DNA from: Paenibacillus sp.
Lineage (GTDB): Bacteria; Bacillota; Bacilli; Paenibacillales; Paenibacillaceae
NCBI GenBank assembly: GCA_017512705.1
Contig: JAFWEX010000074.1
Span: forward strand, 60,418-124,417
Length of the DNA: 64,000 bases
Direction of reading: 5' to 3'
The notes under the pieces were generated by a model. It saw only the letters and a program-made list of their open reading frames with translations, did not search any database and was not told where the DNA came from. The translations under genes and the position numbers were made by a program. Positions 8,820 to 18,000 of this stretch are shown here, one piece after another (within the stretch, counting starts at the first letter, position 1; each line of letters starts with the position of its first letter).

Positions 8820-10658
8820 ATGAACGACGATACAGTCCCCGTATACGTGGAAGTTCAGGAACGGATTATACGGCAGGCGCTGGAAGCGCTGTGGTTCGAA
8901 GATATTCTGGATCGTCAGGTGAACGGGAGTGAGTGGGCTACCAGCGGTATGACTGTGTCCGGTGAATCTGTAGTGTATACGTGTGAAGCGGAGCAGAAGT
9001 TTTCGTTTGGCCGGGTGAAGGTGAAGAAGGGGTCCATTAAGCGCGAAGGAATTGCCTGTACGGATCTGGATGTTTTCTTGGAAGAGATGGTGCTGAACCG
9101 CTTGAAGGGGGCAAAACTGACGGCCTTTGTTCAGGAGCTGCAAGAAACGATGGCAAAAGACAGTCAATGCCGCGCTATGCTTCCTCTTAGCATTCCGGTA
9201 GAGGATCGGCACTACGATGCGCTGGAAAGTCACATGATCGACGGTCATCTATATCATCCAAGTTATAAGTCCAGACTGGGGTTCTCGCTGAAAGACAACC
9301 TCGCCTACGGTCCGGAGTTCAATGCAGACGTTTCACTGATCTGGGTTGCGGTGAGAAAAGAACTGGCTCAAACGGCTGTATCCGATGGTTATGACCTGTC
9401 AGCACTGCTAGAACAGCATCTGACCAATGAGGATATGCAGCAATTCCGTCAGATGATCTCAACCAGAACAGCTTCGTTAGATATGGATTCGTACGTGTTG
9501 ATTCCGCTTCATCCGTGGCAGTGGGAGCACGCAGTGGAGTCCATATTTGCCAAACAGCTAATGGATGGAGACATCATTAATCTGGGTGCTTCGGTCTCAG
9601 CCTACCGTGCCCAGCAGTCCATTCGTTCTCTGTCCAATCGGGAAAATCCGGTGGCACCTTATATCAAGCTGGCTTTGAGTATCACCAACACATCCAGCAC
9701 ACGCATTCTCGCCCAGCATACGACGCAAAACGCACCCCTAATCAGCGACTGGCTGGATCAACTGGTGCGTGACGATGAGTTGTTACAGCGGGAGCAGTTT
9801 GCCATTTTAAAAGAAATCATGGGTCTGTCGTTCCGTTACGAACAATTACCTATCACTCAATACGGCCGCGCTTATGGCACTCTGGGTGCGATCTGGCGCG
9901 AAAATGTATCCGTTCATCTGAAAGCAGATGAAACGGCTTGGCCGCTGAATGCACTCATGCTCGTGCAGCGGAACGGGATTCCTTTTATACAAGAGGCCAT
10001 CGAGCGGCATGGTGTTCAGCCTTGGGCTGAGGCGCTGGTGCGTACACTCACATTGCCTGTTATTCATCTCTTGTATGCGCACGGGATTGCGTTCGAATGC
10101 CACGCTCAAAATATCATTTTGGTGCTGGAAAACGATCTGCCAAAACGTATCATCCTGAAGGATCTGCATGATGGCGTTCGTTATGTTCCAGATCAGCTAT
10201 TACACCCGGAGCGTGCACCGAAGCTGCATCCTGAACCGGAAACCCACCGCAAATTTAACCGATATTCGTTCATCTATGCTGAGGATGTGTCGGAGGTACG
10301 CGACTATACGTATGATGCATTCTTTTTTATCTGCATGACAGATATTGCGCTTATGCTGGAAACCTATGGTCTACCTGAAGAAACCTTCTGGCAGCTGTGC
10401 GCCCGTGTGATCCTGGATTACCAGCGGCAACATCCCGAGTATGCCGAGCGGTTTGAGATGTTTGATCTTCTGGCAGAGGATGCTCTGATTGAAGAAATGA
10501 CAAAGCGCCGCCTGTATGGCGATGGTGAGTTGTATTTCCGCAAAACTAGCAATCCACTCCGGTTGGCGAAGGATATGCTTGAACAGAAGAATGAACTTGA
10601 AGAGAAGAACACACTCGAACAGAAGGAAGAATTCAAACAGAAGGTAGCAGACCGATGA
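8820..10658 (+). CDS. NIS siderophore synthetase, IucA/IucC family (SbnF/AcsC-like)
   Basis: Second NIS synthetase, about 612 residues, in the position of sbnF. Motifs: GHLYHPSYKSRLGFS, IPLHPWQWEH, SIRSLSNRENP with ALSITNTSSTRIL, FECHAQNIILVLE and IILKDLHDGVRY. The N-T-S-S-T-R-I loop and the KDLHDG segment fit the type C-like enzymes that condense a partly built citrate conjugate with the next building block. ATG 8820 leaves a 16-base gap after the previous gene; the frame also allows GTG 8769 inside that gene. The C-terminus ends in a charged tail of repeated Glu-Gln-Lys (about 25 residues), probably disordered. The stop overlaps the next ATG. Confidence 0.9.
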   Translation: MNDDTVPVYVEVQERIIRQALEALWFEDILDRQVNGSEWATSGMTVSGESVVYTCEAEQKFSFGRVKVKKGSIKREGIACTDLDVFLEEMVLNRLKGAKLTAFVQELQETMAKDSQCRAMLPLSIPVEDRHYDALESHMIDGHLYHPSYKSRLGFSLKDNLAYGPEFNADVSLIWVAVRKELAQTAVSDGYDLSALLEQHLTNEDMQQFRQMISTRTASLDMDSYVLIPLHPWQWEHAVESIFAKQLMDGDIINLGASVSAYRAQQSIRSLSNRENPVAPYIKLALSITNTSSTRILAQHTTQNAPLISDWLDQLVRDDELLQREQFAILKEIMGLSFRYEQLPITQYGRAYGTLGAIWRENVSVHLKADETAWPLNALMLVQRNGIPFIQEAIERHGVQPWAEALVRTLTLPVIHLLYAHGIAFECHAQNIILVLENDLPKRIILKDLHDGVRYVPDQLLHPERAPKLHPEPETHRKFNRYSFIYAEDVSEVRDYTYDAFFFICMTDIALMLETYGLPEETFWQLCARVILDYQRQHPEYAERFEMFDLLAEDALIEEMTKRRLYGDGELYFRKTSNPLRLAKDMLEQKNELEEKNTLEQKEEFKQKVADR

Positions 10659-11431
10659 GGATAAACACACTGAAAGAAAAGATTGCCCGCAAACAGGAGG
10701 TCTTTGGCCTTTTTGTATCCATCCCGCATCCGATCATTATCGAGATGATTGGTCATGCGAATTATGATTTTGTCATCATTGATCTGGAGCATACGTCAAC
10801 GTCGATGGAAACGGTGGAAGAGTTGATTCGGGCAGCCGAAGGGGTTGGACTCACACCTCTTGTACGGATTCCAAAGGTGGAGCGGACAGAGATTCTGAAG
10901 GTGCTGGACTGCGGTGCACAGGGCATCGTGATCCCCCACGTGGAGACACTTGCCCAAGTGAAGGAAACTGTACATCATGCGTATTATCATCCATTGGGGA
11001 TGCGCAGTTTGAACAGCGGACGTCCGGGGGTATTCGGTAAATTCCCGCTAACGGATTACATTGCAGAAGCCAACTCGCAGGTCATGATTGTGCCGATGAT
11101 CGAAAGTGTGAAGGGTGTGCGGCAGAGCCCGGAGATTCTATCTCATCCGCAGGTGAGCTTTGTGCTGGAAGGTGCAGCAGACTTGTCCCAATCACTTGGT
11201 GTACCTTGGCAGACAAATCACCCGGAAGTGAGGGAGGCACTGGACGTATTGTATGAGAACGCGAAACAAGCGCGGGTACCGTATGCGACCGTCACAAGAG
11301 GAATCGAAGATATGGCCGTATGGCGTGAGCGTGGTGTGCGGATCTATGTGCTTGGGGATGACCGGAATACGGCATTTCGTGCCTACGCCCAAAAGCGTAA
11401 TGACTATGAAAATGCAGGTGGAGCGATATGA
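10655..11431 (+). CDS. HpcH/HpaI-family aldolase, SbnG-like citrate synthase
   Basis: 258 residues, class II pyruvate-aldolase fold. Visible signatures are IIDLEHTS near residues 41-48 (family His46), LVRIPK, GIVIPHVET, and the metal-binding glutamate in MIVPMIES (E150), with an aspartate in GAADLS (D176). SbnG of Staphylococcus uses this fold to make citrate from oxaloacetate and acetyl-CoA, independent of the TCA cycle, and AcsB is the achromobactin homologue. The position between the second synthetase and the PLP decarboxylase is the same as sbnG. Coupled on both sides by ATGA overlaps. The likely role is a dedicated citrate supply when iron starvation lowers TCA flux. Confidence 0.9.
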   Translation: MRINTLKEKIARKQEVFGLFVSIPHPIIIEMIGHANYDFVIIDLEHTSTSMETVEELIRAAEGVGLTPLVRIPKVERTEILKVLDCGAQGIVIPHVETLAQVKETVHHAYYHPLGMRSLNSGRPGVFGKFPLTDYIAEANSQVMIVPMIESVKGVRQSPEILSHPQVSFVLEGAADLSQSLGVPWQTNHPEVREALDVLYENAKQARVPYATVTRGIEDMAVWRERGVRIYVLGDDRNTAFRAYAQKRNDYENAGGAI

Positions 11432-12717
11432 GAATCCGTGTAAAGGAAGCATTAGATGCGATTCAGCATGAATCACATGAGCCAATCTGTGCGTACATCT
11501 ACGATCTGGCCGGTGTTCAGGAACAGGTGCGAGGCATGCTGCACACGATGCCATTACATACGCACTTGTTCTATGCGATCAAAGCTAATCCCGATCCACA
11601 CATTATTGAAGCGCTGCTTCCATTGGTGAAGGGGTTTGAGGTGGCATCGATTGGGGAGCTGCTGAAGGTTCGAGCGGTGAGCCGTGAAGTTCCGATCCTG
11701 TTTGGCGGCCCGGGCAAGAAGGAAAGTGAACTGAGGCTGGCGATCGAGCACAACGTGAGTTATATCCATGTCGAGAGTCTGCTGGAGCTGCGTCGCATTA
11801 TTGCGATTGTAAACGAACGAGAGGAGCAGGGGCGAGGGCGATCGGGAGAAGAGCATAAGTCTGACGTGCGTGTGCTGCTCCGCATCAACCTGCGAAGTAA
11901 CACCTTGCCACAGACCAAGATTGTGATGGGTGGCGGTCCCAGTCCATTTGGTATCGATGAAGAGGCGGTGGAAGAAGCCATTGAACTGATTCGTGTGGAA
12001 GGCGCGGGCAAGGTTCAGTTGTGCGGATTTCATTTTCATTCTCTGTCCAACAACATGGATGCAAGGCTGCATGCTGAGATGATCGAGCTGTATTTGCAAA
12101 AGGTAGAGCACTGGCAGCAGCAATATCATTTGCAGGTGAAGGTGGTCAATGCAGGCGGTGGCTTTGGGGTGACGTATGACGGCAGTCCGGGCTTCGACTG
12201 GTCTTTGTTTACTGCGCTTTTGCAGCAGAGTGGAGCCAGACAGCGTTTTGCTGGGCGTGGTGGAGAGTTATTTTTCGAATCCGGTCGCTTGCTCGTGGCA
12301 GACCACGGGTATTATGCAGCCGAAGTGATAGATATCAAACGTTCCCATGGGCAGATGTTTGTCATTATACGGGGAGGTACACATCATCATCGCTTGCCTG
12401 CATCGTGGGGGCATAATCATCCTTATCAGATTGTTAATACGGATCGATGGAAGCATGAGTTCATAAGACCGGAGATACGAGGAGAGCGAGCCCATATCGT
12501 GGGTGAATTATGTACACCGAAGGATCGCATGCATTCGGATGCGGAGATTGAGCAGCTAGGCGTAGGCGATTTGATTGTGTTTGAAAAATCCGGTGCGTAT
12601 GCCTGGACGATCTCGCATCATGATTTTCTAGGACACCCGCATCCGGCATTCCACTATTTGACGGAGGATGATGAGCATGTCAACGCTAATGCAACGTTCC
12701 AGTCGGCAAATCGCTGA
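11428..12717 (+). CDS. PLP-dependent fold-III decarboxylase (SbnH/AcsE-like)
   Basis: 429 residues of the alanine-racemase-fold decarboxylase family (diaminopimelate/ornithine type). The PLP lysine lies in FYAIKANPDP (about residues 45-54), the glycine-rich phosphate loop is NAGGGFG (about 238-244), and the dimer-interface active-site motif is GELCTPKD. SbnH removes the carboxylate of the amino acid after it has been attached to citrate, and AcsE forms ethanolamine-type units. Here it would convert an amide-linked or free amino acid into its amine. It follows the aldolase as in sbn and overlaps the last synthetase gene by about 40 bases. A short charged insertion (about 131-142, E-E-Q-G-R-G-R-S-G-E) looks non-conserved. 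Confidence 0.9.
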   Translation: MRIRVKEALDAIQHESHEPICAYIYDLAGVQEQVRGMLHTMPLHTHLFYAIKANPDPHIIEALLPLVKGFEVASIGELLKVRAVSREVPILFGGPGKKESELRLAIEHNVSYIHVESLLELRRIIAIVNEREEQGRGRSGEEHKSDVRVLLRINLRSNTLPQTKIVMGGGPSPFGIDEEAVEEAIELIRVEGAGKVQLCGFHFHSLSNNMDARLHAEMIELYLQKVEHWQQQYHLQVKVVNAGGGFGVTYDGSPGFDWSLFTALLQQSGARQRFAGRGGELFFESGRLLVADHGYYAAEVIDIKRSHGQMFVIIRGGTHHHRLPASWGHNHPYQIVNTDRWKHEFIRPEIRGERAHIVGELCTPKDRMHSDAEIEQLGVGDLIVFEKSGAYAWTISHHDFLGHPHPAFHYLTEDDEHVNANATFQSANR

Positions 12718-14815
12718 ACAACAGGTGATGTCCGATCTGATGAATAGCCTGCTCGCAGAGCGGTTGCTTCCGCTGCAAGGTCAGGCGTTTGTCGACTTGG
12801 CTGCTGCACCTGTAGAGTTTAGGCAGTACTACAAGGGATATGAAGCAGATGGGGAAAAGAGTCGTGAGAAGCGTGGTACGTCCCATCTTACACACGATCA
12901 AGCTGCTGATGTGCAGAACAATATGGCATATAGCTACAGTGAGCGTAGTTCCATCGAGGATACACCCAGTAAGGATAAACTCAGTGAGAATAAGCCCAGT
13001 CGGTATAGCTCCAGTGTAGATAAATCTAATGAGGATCGCTCCAACAAGTGTAACTCTACGGGGGATAGCTCCAATGGGGATAAATCCACTGAGGGTAGCT
13101 ACGGTGGGGATTGCTCCAATGAGGATAACGTTACTGAGGATAAATCTACGGCTGCGCTGGATTTCCGTTTGGGTTTGCATACCGAGGGTGTGTTGTGTCT
13201 GGTCGAAAACGGGGTGAGGCAGGGCATTCAGTGGGTTCAAGGATCACCGATCTATCAACAGCATTCGGATGGGAGTTGGACGGTGCTGGATACTCCAGCG
13301 GAAGTGGCTCGAGTGGTATTGCAGCAGGCATTATCTGCGGAAGCCTATGCACAGCCTGGTGTGACAGATTTCCTGGCAAGTTTGGAGTTGGCGGTAGAGC
13401 ATTATACACTTGGATGGGATCAAATTCAGGCGTTGTCTGCCTACCATCCGAGGTCCTCATATGAATGGTTTGTCAAAAGTGAGCGCATTGCTGCACTCCG
13501 GGATCGCCCGTTCCATCCAACCTCCAAAGCAAAGGTTGGGTTCAGTGCGGAAGACGTCAAAGATTATGCCGCCGAATTCGGACAAACCATCCGGCTGCGT
13601 TGGGTGGCGATCCAGCGAAATGCTGTGCAGCAGGGATGTCTAGATGGACTGTCTATTCTGGATATGCTGTATGATGCTCAGCGTGAAGAGATTCAGTCCG
13701 AATGTGATCGCAGAGGCCTGTCGATGGACGAATATTTGCCCATGCCGGTGCACCCGTGGCAGCTGGAGCACATCATTCTGCCGCGGTTTACGAAAGAGAT
13801 CGTGGAGGGCAGCATTGTGGTGCTGGATGTTCAGATTGGAGACGTATGGGCCACGTCATCTCTGCGGTCGATGGCTCAGACCGCAGAATCTGCCCTCATG
13901 CTCAAGCTGCCCGTTAGTGTGTTGTCGCTAGGTGCTGCGCGATATCTTCCGGTTGTTAAGCTGCTGAACGGACTGGTGGGCGAGAAGATGTTAAGACAGG
14001 CGGTAGCTTGTGACGAGACTTTGAAAGACAGAGTGTATATGTGTGAAGAACAGAACTGGTGGGGATACATGCCAGAGTGGGCGGGACTGTTCGACGATCA
14101 CCCGCGGCACTTGGCGGCGCAGATTCGTGTCTATCCCGCGGAACTGCTGGATGATGCCTACCGCATTGTTCCGATGGCTGCACTCGGCGTCAATCTGGAC
14201 GGGCATCATTTGTTAAGCGAGATGGTGGGCAGGGATCTAAGTGCAGTAGAAGTGTTGGACTTTTACGGGGCTATAGCTTCTACTTTTTATGATATCGTTA
14301 TGCGTCTGTTCAAAGTGGGTGTGGTGCCGGAGATTCATGGTCAGAACTGCTGTCTGGTGTTAGAGCATCATCAGGTGAAGGGACTGTTGTTCCGGGATCA
14401 TGACTCTGTGCGTTTGCATCAGCCGTATCTGGATCAGCATAGAATTGCCGATCCGGGGTATCACATCCGTCCGGGGTATTCGAACAGTCTGTATAATGAG
14501 ACCATCCAGAAGCTGATCTTCTATGTGCAATCTCTAGGTACGCAGGTGAATCTGGCTGCGATCATGGAGGCGATGAGCGAAGTGTACGACATCCCGGAAA
14601 CGAAGTTCTGGGAGATCACGGAGCAGGCTTGGCGGGAAGCGCTGCACCAGGTGCAGCTTCCCGAGACGGATCGGGCCATGCTGGAGCGCGTCATCTTCGA
14701 GAGCGAGGCGTGGCCTGTGAAGCTCGTTGTCCGTCCGCTGCTTGAGGCGGACGGTGTGCCTGGCGCGATGCCATCGGGCAAAGGCCAAGGGTGGAACCCT
14801 TTTTACAAGAGATAG
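12677..14815 (+). CDS. NIS siderophore synthetase, IucA/IucC family (SbnC/AcsA-like), with pentapeptide-repeat insert
   Basis: Third NIS synthetase and last gene of the operon, 712 residues, about 120 more than I expect for the family. Motifs: RPFHPTSKAKVGFS, MPVHPWQLEH, SSLRSMAQTAES, EIHGQNCCLVLE, FRDHDSVRLHQPYL. The R-D-H-D motif points to the type B group, which adds alpha-ketoglutarate. ATG 12677 is 9 bases after ACGGAGG; ATG 12668/12671 are too close to it. The excess length is mainly a hydrophilic N-terminal insert of 15 five-residue units (residues about 85-159) that is not needed for the fold. In staphyloferrin B clusters this gene precedes the exporter; here it has moved to the operon end. 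Confidence 0.9.
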   Translation: MSTLMQRSSRQIAEQQVMSDLMNSLLAERLLPLQGQAFVDLAAAPVEFRQYYKGYEADGEKSREKRGTSHLTHDQAADVQNNMAYSYSERSSIEDTPSKDKLSENKPSRYSSSVDKSNEDRSNKCNSTGDSSNGDKSTEGSYGGDCSNEDNVTEDKSTAALDFRLGLHTEGVLCLVENGVRQGIQWVQGSPIYQQHSDGSWTVLDTPAEVARVVLQQALSAEAYAQPGVTDFLASLELAVEHYTLGWDQIQALSAYHPRSSYEWFVKSERIAALRDRPFHPTSKAKVGFSAEDVKDYAAEFGQTIRLRWVAIQRNAVQQGCLDGLSILDMLYDAQREEIQSECDRRGLSMDEYLPMPVHPWQLEHIILPRFTKEIVEGSIVVLDVQIGDVWATSSLRSMAQTAESALMLKLPVSVLSLGAARYLPVVKLLNGLVGEKMLRQAVACDETLKDRVYMCEEQNWWGYMPEWAGLFDDHPRHLAAQIRVYPAELLDDAYRIVPMAALGVNLDGHHLLSEMVGRDLSAVEVLDFYGAIASTFYDIVMRLFKVGVVPEIHGQNCCLVLEHHQVKGLLFRDHDSVRLHQPYLDQHRIADPGYHIRPGYSNSLYNETIQKLIFYVQSLGTQVNLAAIMEAMSEVYDIPETKFWEITEQAWREALHQVQLPETDRAMLERVIFESEAWPVKLVVRPLLEADGVPGAMPSGKGQGWNPFYKR
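12929..13153 (+). repeat. 15-bp tandem repeat, 15 units, inside NIS synthetase gene
   Basis: Reading in frame from 12929 gives 15 consecutive five-residue units of the pattern D-x-S-[NTS]-[EGK] (for example DKSNE, DSSNG, DKSTE, DCSNE, DNVTE). Units diverge mostly at the second and fifth residues. Every unit is exactly 15 bases, so length changes keep the frame. Looks like an expandable, disordered linker. Confidence 0.85.
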
Positions 14816-14848
14816 AGCAGTTGCACCTGAAAGTTGTACCAGAGAAGA

Positions 14849-14877
14849 AGGTAACCCATGTTCGGGTTGCCTTTTTG
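14849..14877 (+). terminator. Intrinsic terminator of siderophore operon
   Basis: AGGTAACCC pairs with GGGTTGCCT (one G-U pair) around a 6-base loop, followed by TTTTTGTTG. It lies 33 bases after the last synthetase stop. Confidence 0.85.
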
Positions 14878-14909
14878 TTGTTGGTTCTTTTATATTGGTT
14901 TTGCACTTA

Positions 14910-14923
14910 TGAAAACGTTAACT
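14910..14923 (+). promoter_or_regulatory. cre-like CcpA site upstream of GH2 gene
   Basis: TGAAAACGTTAACT matches the TGWNANCGNTNWCA consensus at all but the last base. It lies about 150 bases before the glycosidase start, so carbon catabolite control is plausible. Confidence 0.5.
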
Positions 14924-15022
14924 TTTTTTATGTGATAAATTCGAGTAAACTACGTTACAAAAGGGAGATGAATGGTATAATCAGTGCATGATTGATGTTA
15001 TGATATGATTTTATTGTTCGTT

Positions 15023-15040
15023 ATCGAAAAGGTTTTCGAT
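15023..15040 (+). promoter_or_regulatory. Palindromic operator candidate
   Basis: ATCGAAAA-GG-TTTTCGAT is an 8-2-8 inverted repeat ending 22 bases before the glycosidase ATG. No T-tract follows, so it is more likely a repressor site than a terminator. The cognate regulator is not in the window. Confidence 0.45.
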
Positions 15041-15062
15041 ATATGACGGTCGAGGGACTGAT

Positions 15063-18000
15063 ATGCTCAATTATTTCAACCAGAAGAGAGTGAGAAACGG
15101 CATGAATGTGAAAAGACAATTTAATGAAGGCTGGCAATTTGCCAAAAGCGGACTAGGTGTTACAGAGCCGGGAGACCTGAGCTTTGAACCGGTTGAGCTT
15201 CCCCACGATTGGTTGATTTACAATACGCTTGATCTATATGAGGACAGCATTGGGTGGTACCGCAAGACGTTTCAATATGTGAGGGATGAGCAGCAGGTGC
15301 TTTTGTGCTTTGACGGGGTCTATATGGATTCGTCCGTATATGTGAATGGGCAGCTTGTTGGTGAATGGAAATATGGATATTCTGCGTTTGAACATGAGAT
15401 TACGAGTGCTCTAGTGGAAGGCGATAACGAACTTCTGGTTAAGGTTGTGCATCAAAGTCCGAACAGCCGGTGGTATTCCGGGGCGGGCATCTATCGTAAT
15501 GTGTGGCTCAAAACAAGGAGCCGCAACCACATCATTACCGATGGAATCTACGTGACTATTCAGCAACAGCCGGATGGATGGCAGGTGGAAGTGGATACAG
15601 AGCTGCGCTTGGCGCAGGATCAGCGTGCAGAACTCGTGCATACGATTCTATACCAGGGTCAAGTTGTGGCTTCATCTCAGGCAGAGGTTTTGGCGAACAT
15701 CACTGAAGAGGGAATGGAAGAGATAGACGCTGAAATAGGTTTAGAAAAAGGTAATGATGCAGAGGCTTTGATAAACACTCAGCAGCTCCAAATACAGAGT
15801 CCCGAACTGTGGAGCCCGGATACACCGAATTTATATGATCTCGTAACCGAACTCCGCCTGATCTCGGAGGATCAAGCTAAAAAGGTCATCGAATCTGTAT
15901 CACAGCGTATCGGATTCAAACATGTGCGAATGGATGCCAGCGAAGGCTTCGTTCTGAACGGGGTCAATATGAAAATGAACGGTGTTTGCGAGCACCATGA
16001 TCTCGGGGCACTAGGTGCTGCTTTTAACGTGACGGCACTGAGAAGGAGATTCGTTCTGCTGAAAGAGATGGGGGTTAACGCCATTCGGACGGCACATAAT
16101 ATGCCCGCAAAAGAGTTCATGGAGCTTGCCGATGAGATGGGGATACTGGTGGTATCGGAAGCCTTTGATATGTGGGAGCGGGCGAAGACGCCGTATGATT
16201 ATGCAAGGTTTTTCCCCGAGTGGTCGTACAGGGATGTACGAAGCTGGGTGAGACGTGACCGGAATCACGTCAGCCTGGTGATGTGGAGTATTGGGAACGA
16301 AATCTATGATACCCATGCGGATGAACGCGGGCAGGAAGTAACGCGGATGCTGATGGAGTATGTGCAGGAATTTGATCCAAAAGGCAATGCACGCGTGACG
16401 ATAGGCTCCAACTACATGCCTTGGGAAAATGCACAGAAATGCGCAGATATCGTGAAGCTGGCTGGCTATAACTATGCGGAAAAATATTATGAACAGCATC
16501 ATGCCGAGCATCCCGACTGGATCATCTATGGCAGTGAGACTTCTTCGGTCGTGCAGAGCCGGGGCATCTACCACTTTCCATATGAACAACCTGTTCTGGA
16601 CGATGATGATGAGCAGTGCTCGGCGCTGGGGAACAGTACAACGAGTTGGGGAGCCAAATCACCGGAATATTGCATTCTGGCTGAACGGGATCATCCATAT
16701 TCCTTGGGACAATTCCTCTGGACCGGGTTCGATTATATTGGAGAACCGACACCGTATCATACGAAAAACTCGTATTTCGGTCAGTTGGACACGGCCACTT
16801 TCCCCAAAGACTCCTATTATATCTACCAGGCTGCATGGACGGATTATAAGAAAAAACCAATGGTTCATCTGTTTCCGTACTGGGATTTCAGCCCGGGTCA
16901 GATCATCGATGTACGCGTATGCAGCAATGCACCCAGAATTGAGCTGCAACTTAATGGTAAGACGATCGGAACGTACGATATCGACCATGCACATGGCACA
17001 CAACTGTCGGGCTGGTGGAAAGTGCCGTATCAAGCGGGCGAGCTGAAGGCAATTGCGTATGATGAACACGGTAATGTAATTGCCAGGGATGTACAGCGTT
17101 CATTTGGCGATGCGAGCAAGCTTCGTATACAGTCCGATCGGCAGCAGTTGCGGGCTGACGGGACAGATCTCATTTTTGCAGAAATTACTGTAGAGGATGA
17201 AGCGGGGAATCCGGTTCACAATGCTAATAATCGCGTGCAGGTGAAGGTGTCCGGTGCGGGACGTTTGCTCGGTCTGGATAACGGGGACAGCACGGACTAT
17301 GACCCATACAAAGGGGTAAGCAGAAGGCTATTCAGCGGTAAGCTAATGGCAATTATAGGATCAACGAATGAGGCAGGAGAGGTTCGGATTGAGGTTTCTT
17401 CTGAAGGACTGCAAGGTACAGCACTTGCTATTGAAGCTGTAGCTGCGAATGAGAAGCCAAAAGTAGAAGGTGTTCGTGTTGGAAGTGATTTTAATGCTGA
17501 TTCTACATCTACATCTAATTCTACTTCTATTTATGCCCCGAATCTGCAAGAGCCTGTTTATATGAAAAATGAAGAGCGTCCGGTGCTAACGGGCAGTGCT
17601 AACGAGATTCCTTTGCGAAAAATCGAGATCATTAGTGAATCAGGGCAGCTGCTCGATCCTTCTAACCCTGAACTGGTTGTCACCGCTAAATTGTATCCGC
17701 AGAATACCTCCTATCGGGATATAGAATGGTCCGCAGTGAACGATGCAGGCATTGTATCCAATATTGCCAAGGTAGAAGTATTGAATGAAGGAGCGGTAGA
17801 CGGGGCAAGTACACGGAGCACGAATGATCATCAGCATATGGTGAAGGTATCCGCCATGGGTGACGGGGCGTTCCGTCTTCGCGCAACCAGTCGTAATGGT
17901 ACGGACAGAACCAAGCTGATCTCCCAGCTCGAATTCAAAGCGGAAGGTCTGGGTACAGCCTACAAAGATCCGTATGGCTTTATTACAGGGGGGCTGTACA

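Noticed and set aside
12686-13240. 184-codon minus-strand ORF with I-G-A-I-P repeats
   Set aside because: It is the reverse reading of the 15-bp repeat inside the NIS synthetase; the plus frame is continuous with conserved motifs on both sides.
13029-13464. Additional ORFs in other frames over the repeat
   Set aside because: Repeats with a multiple-of-three period keep all frames open; these have no start signals.
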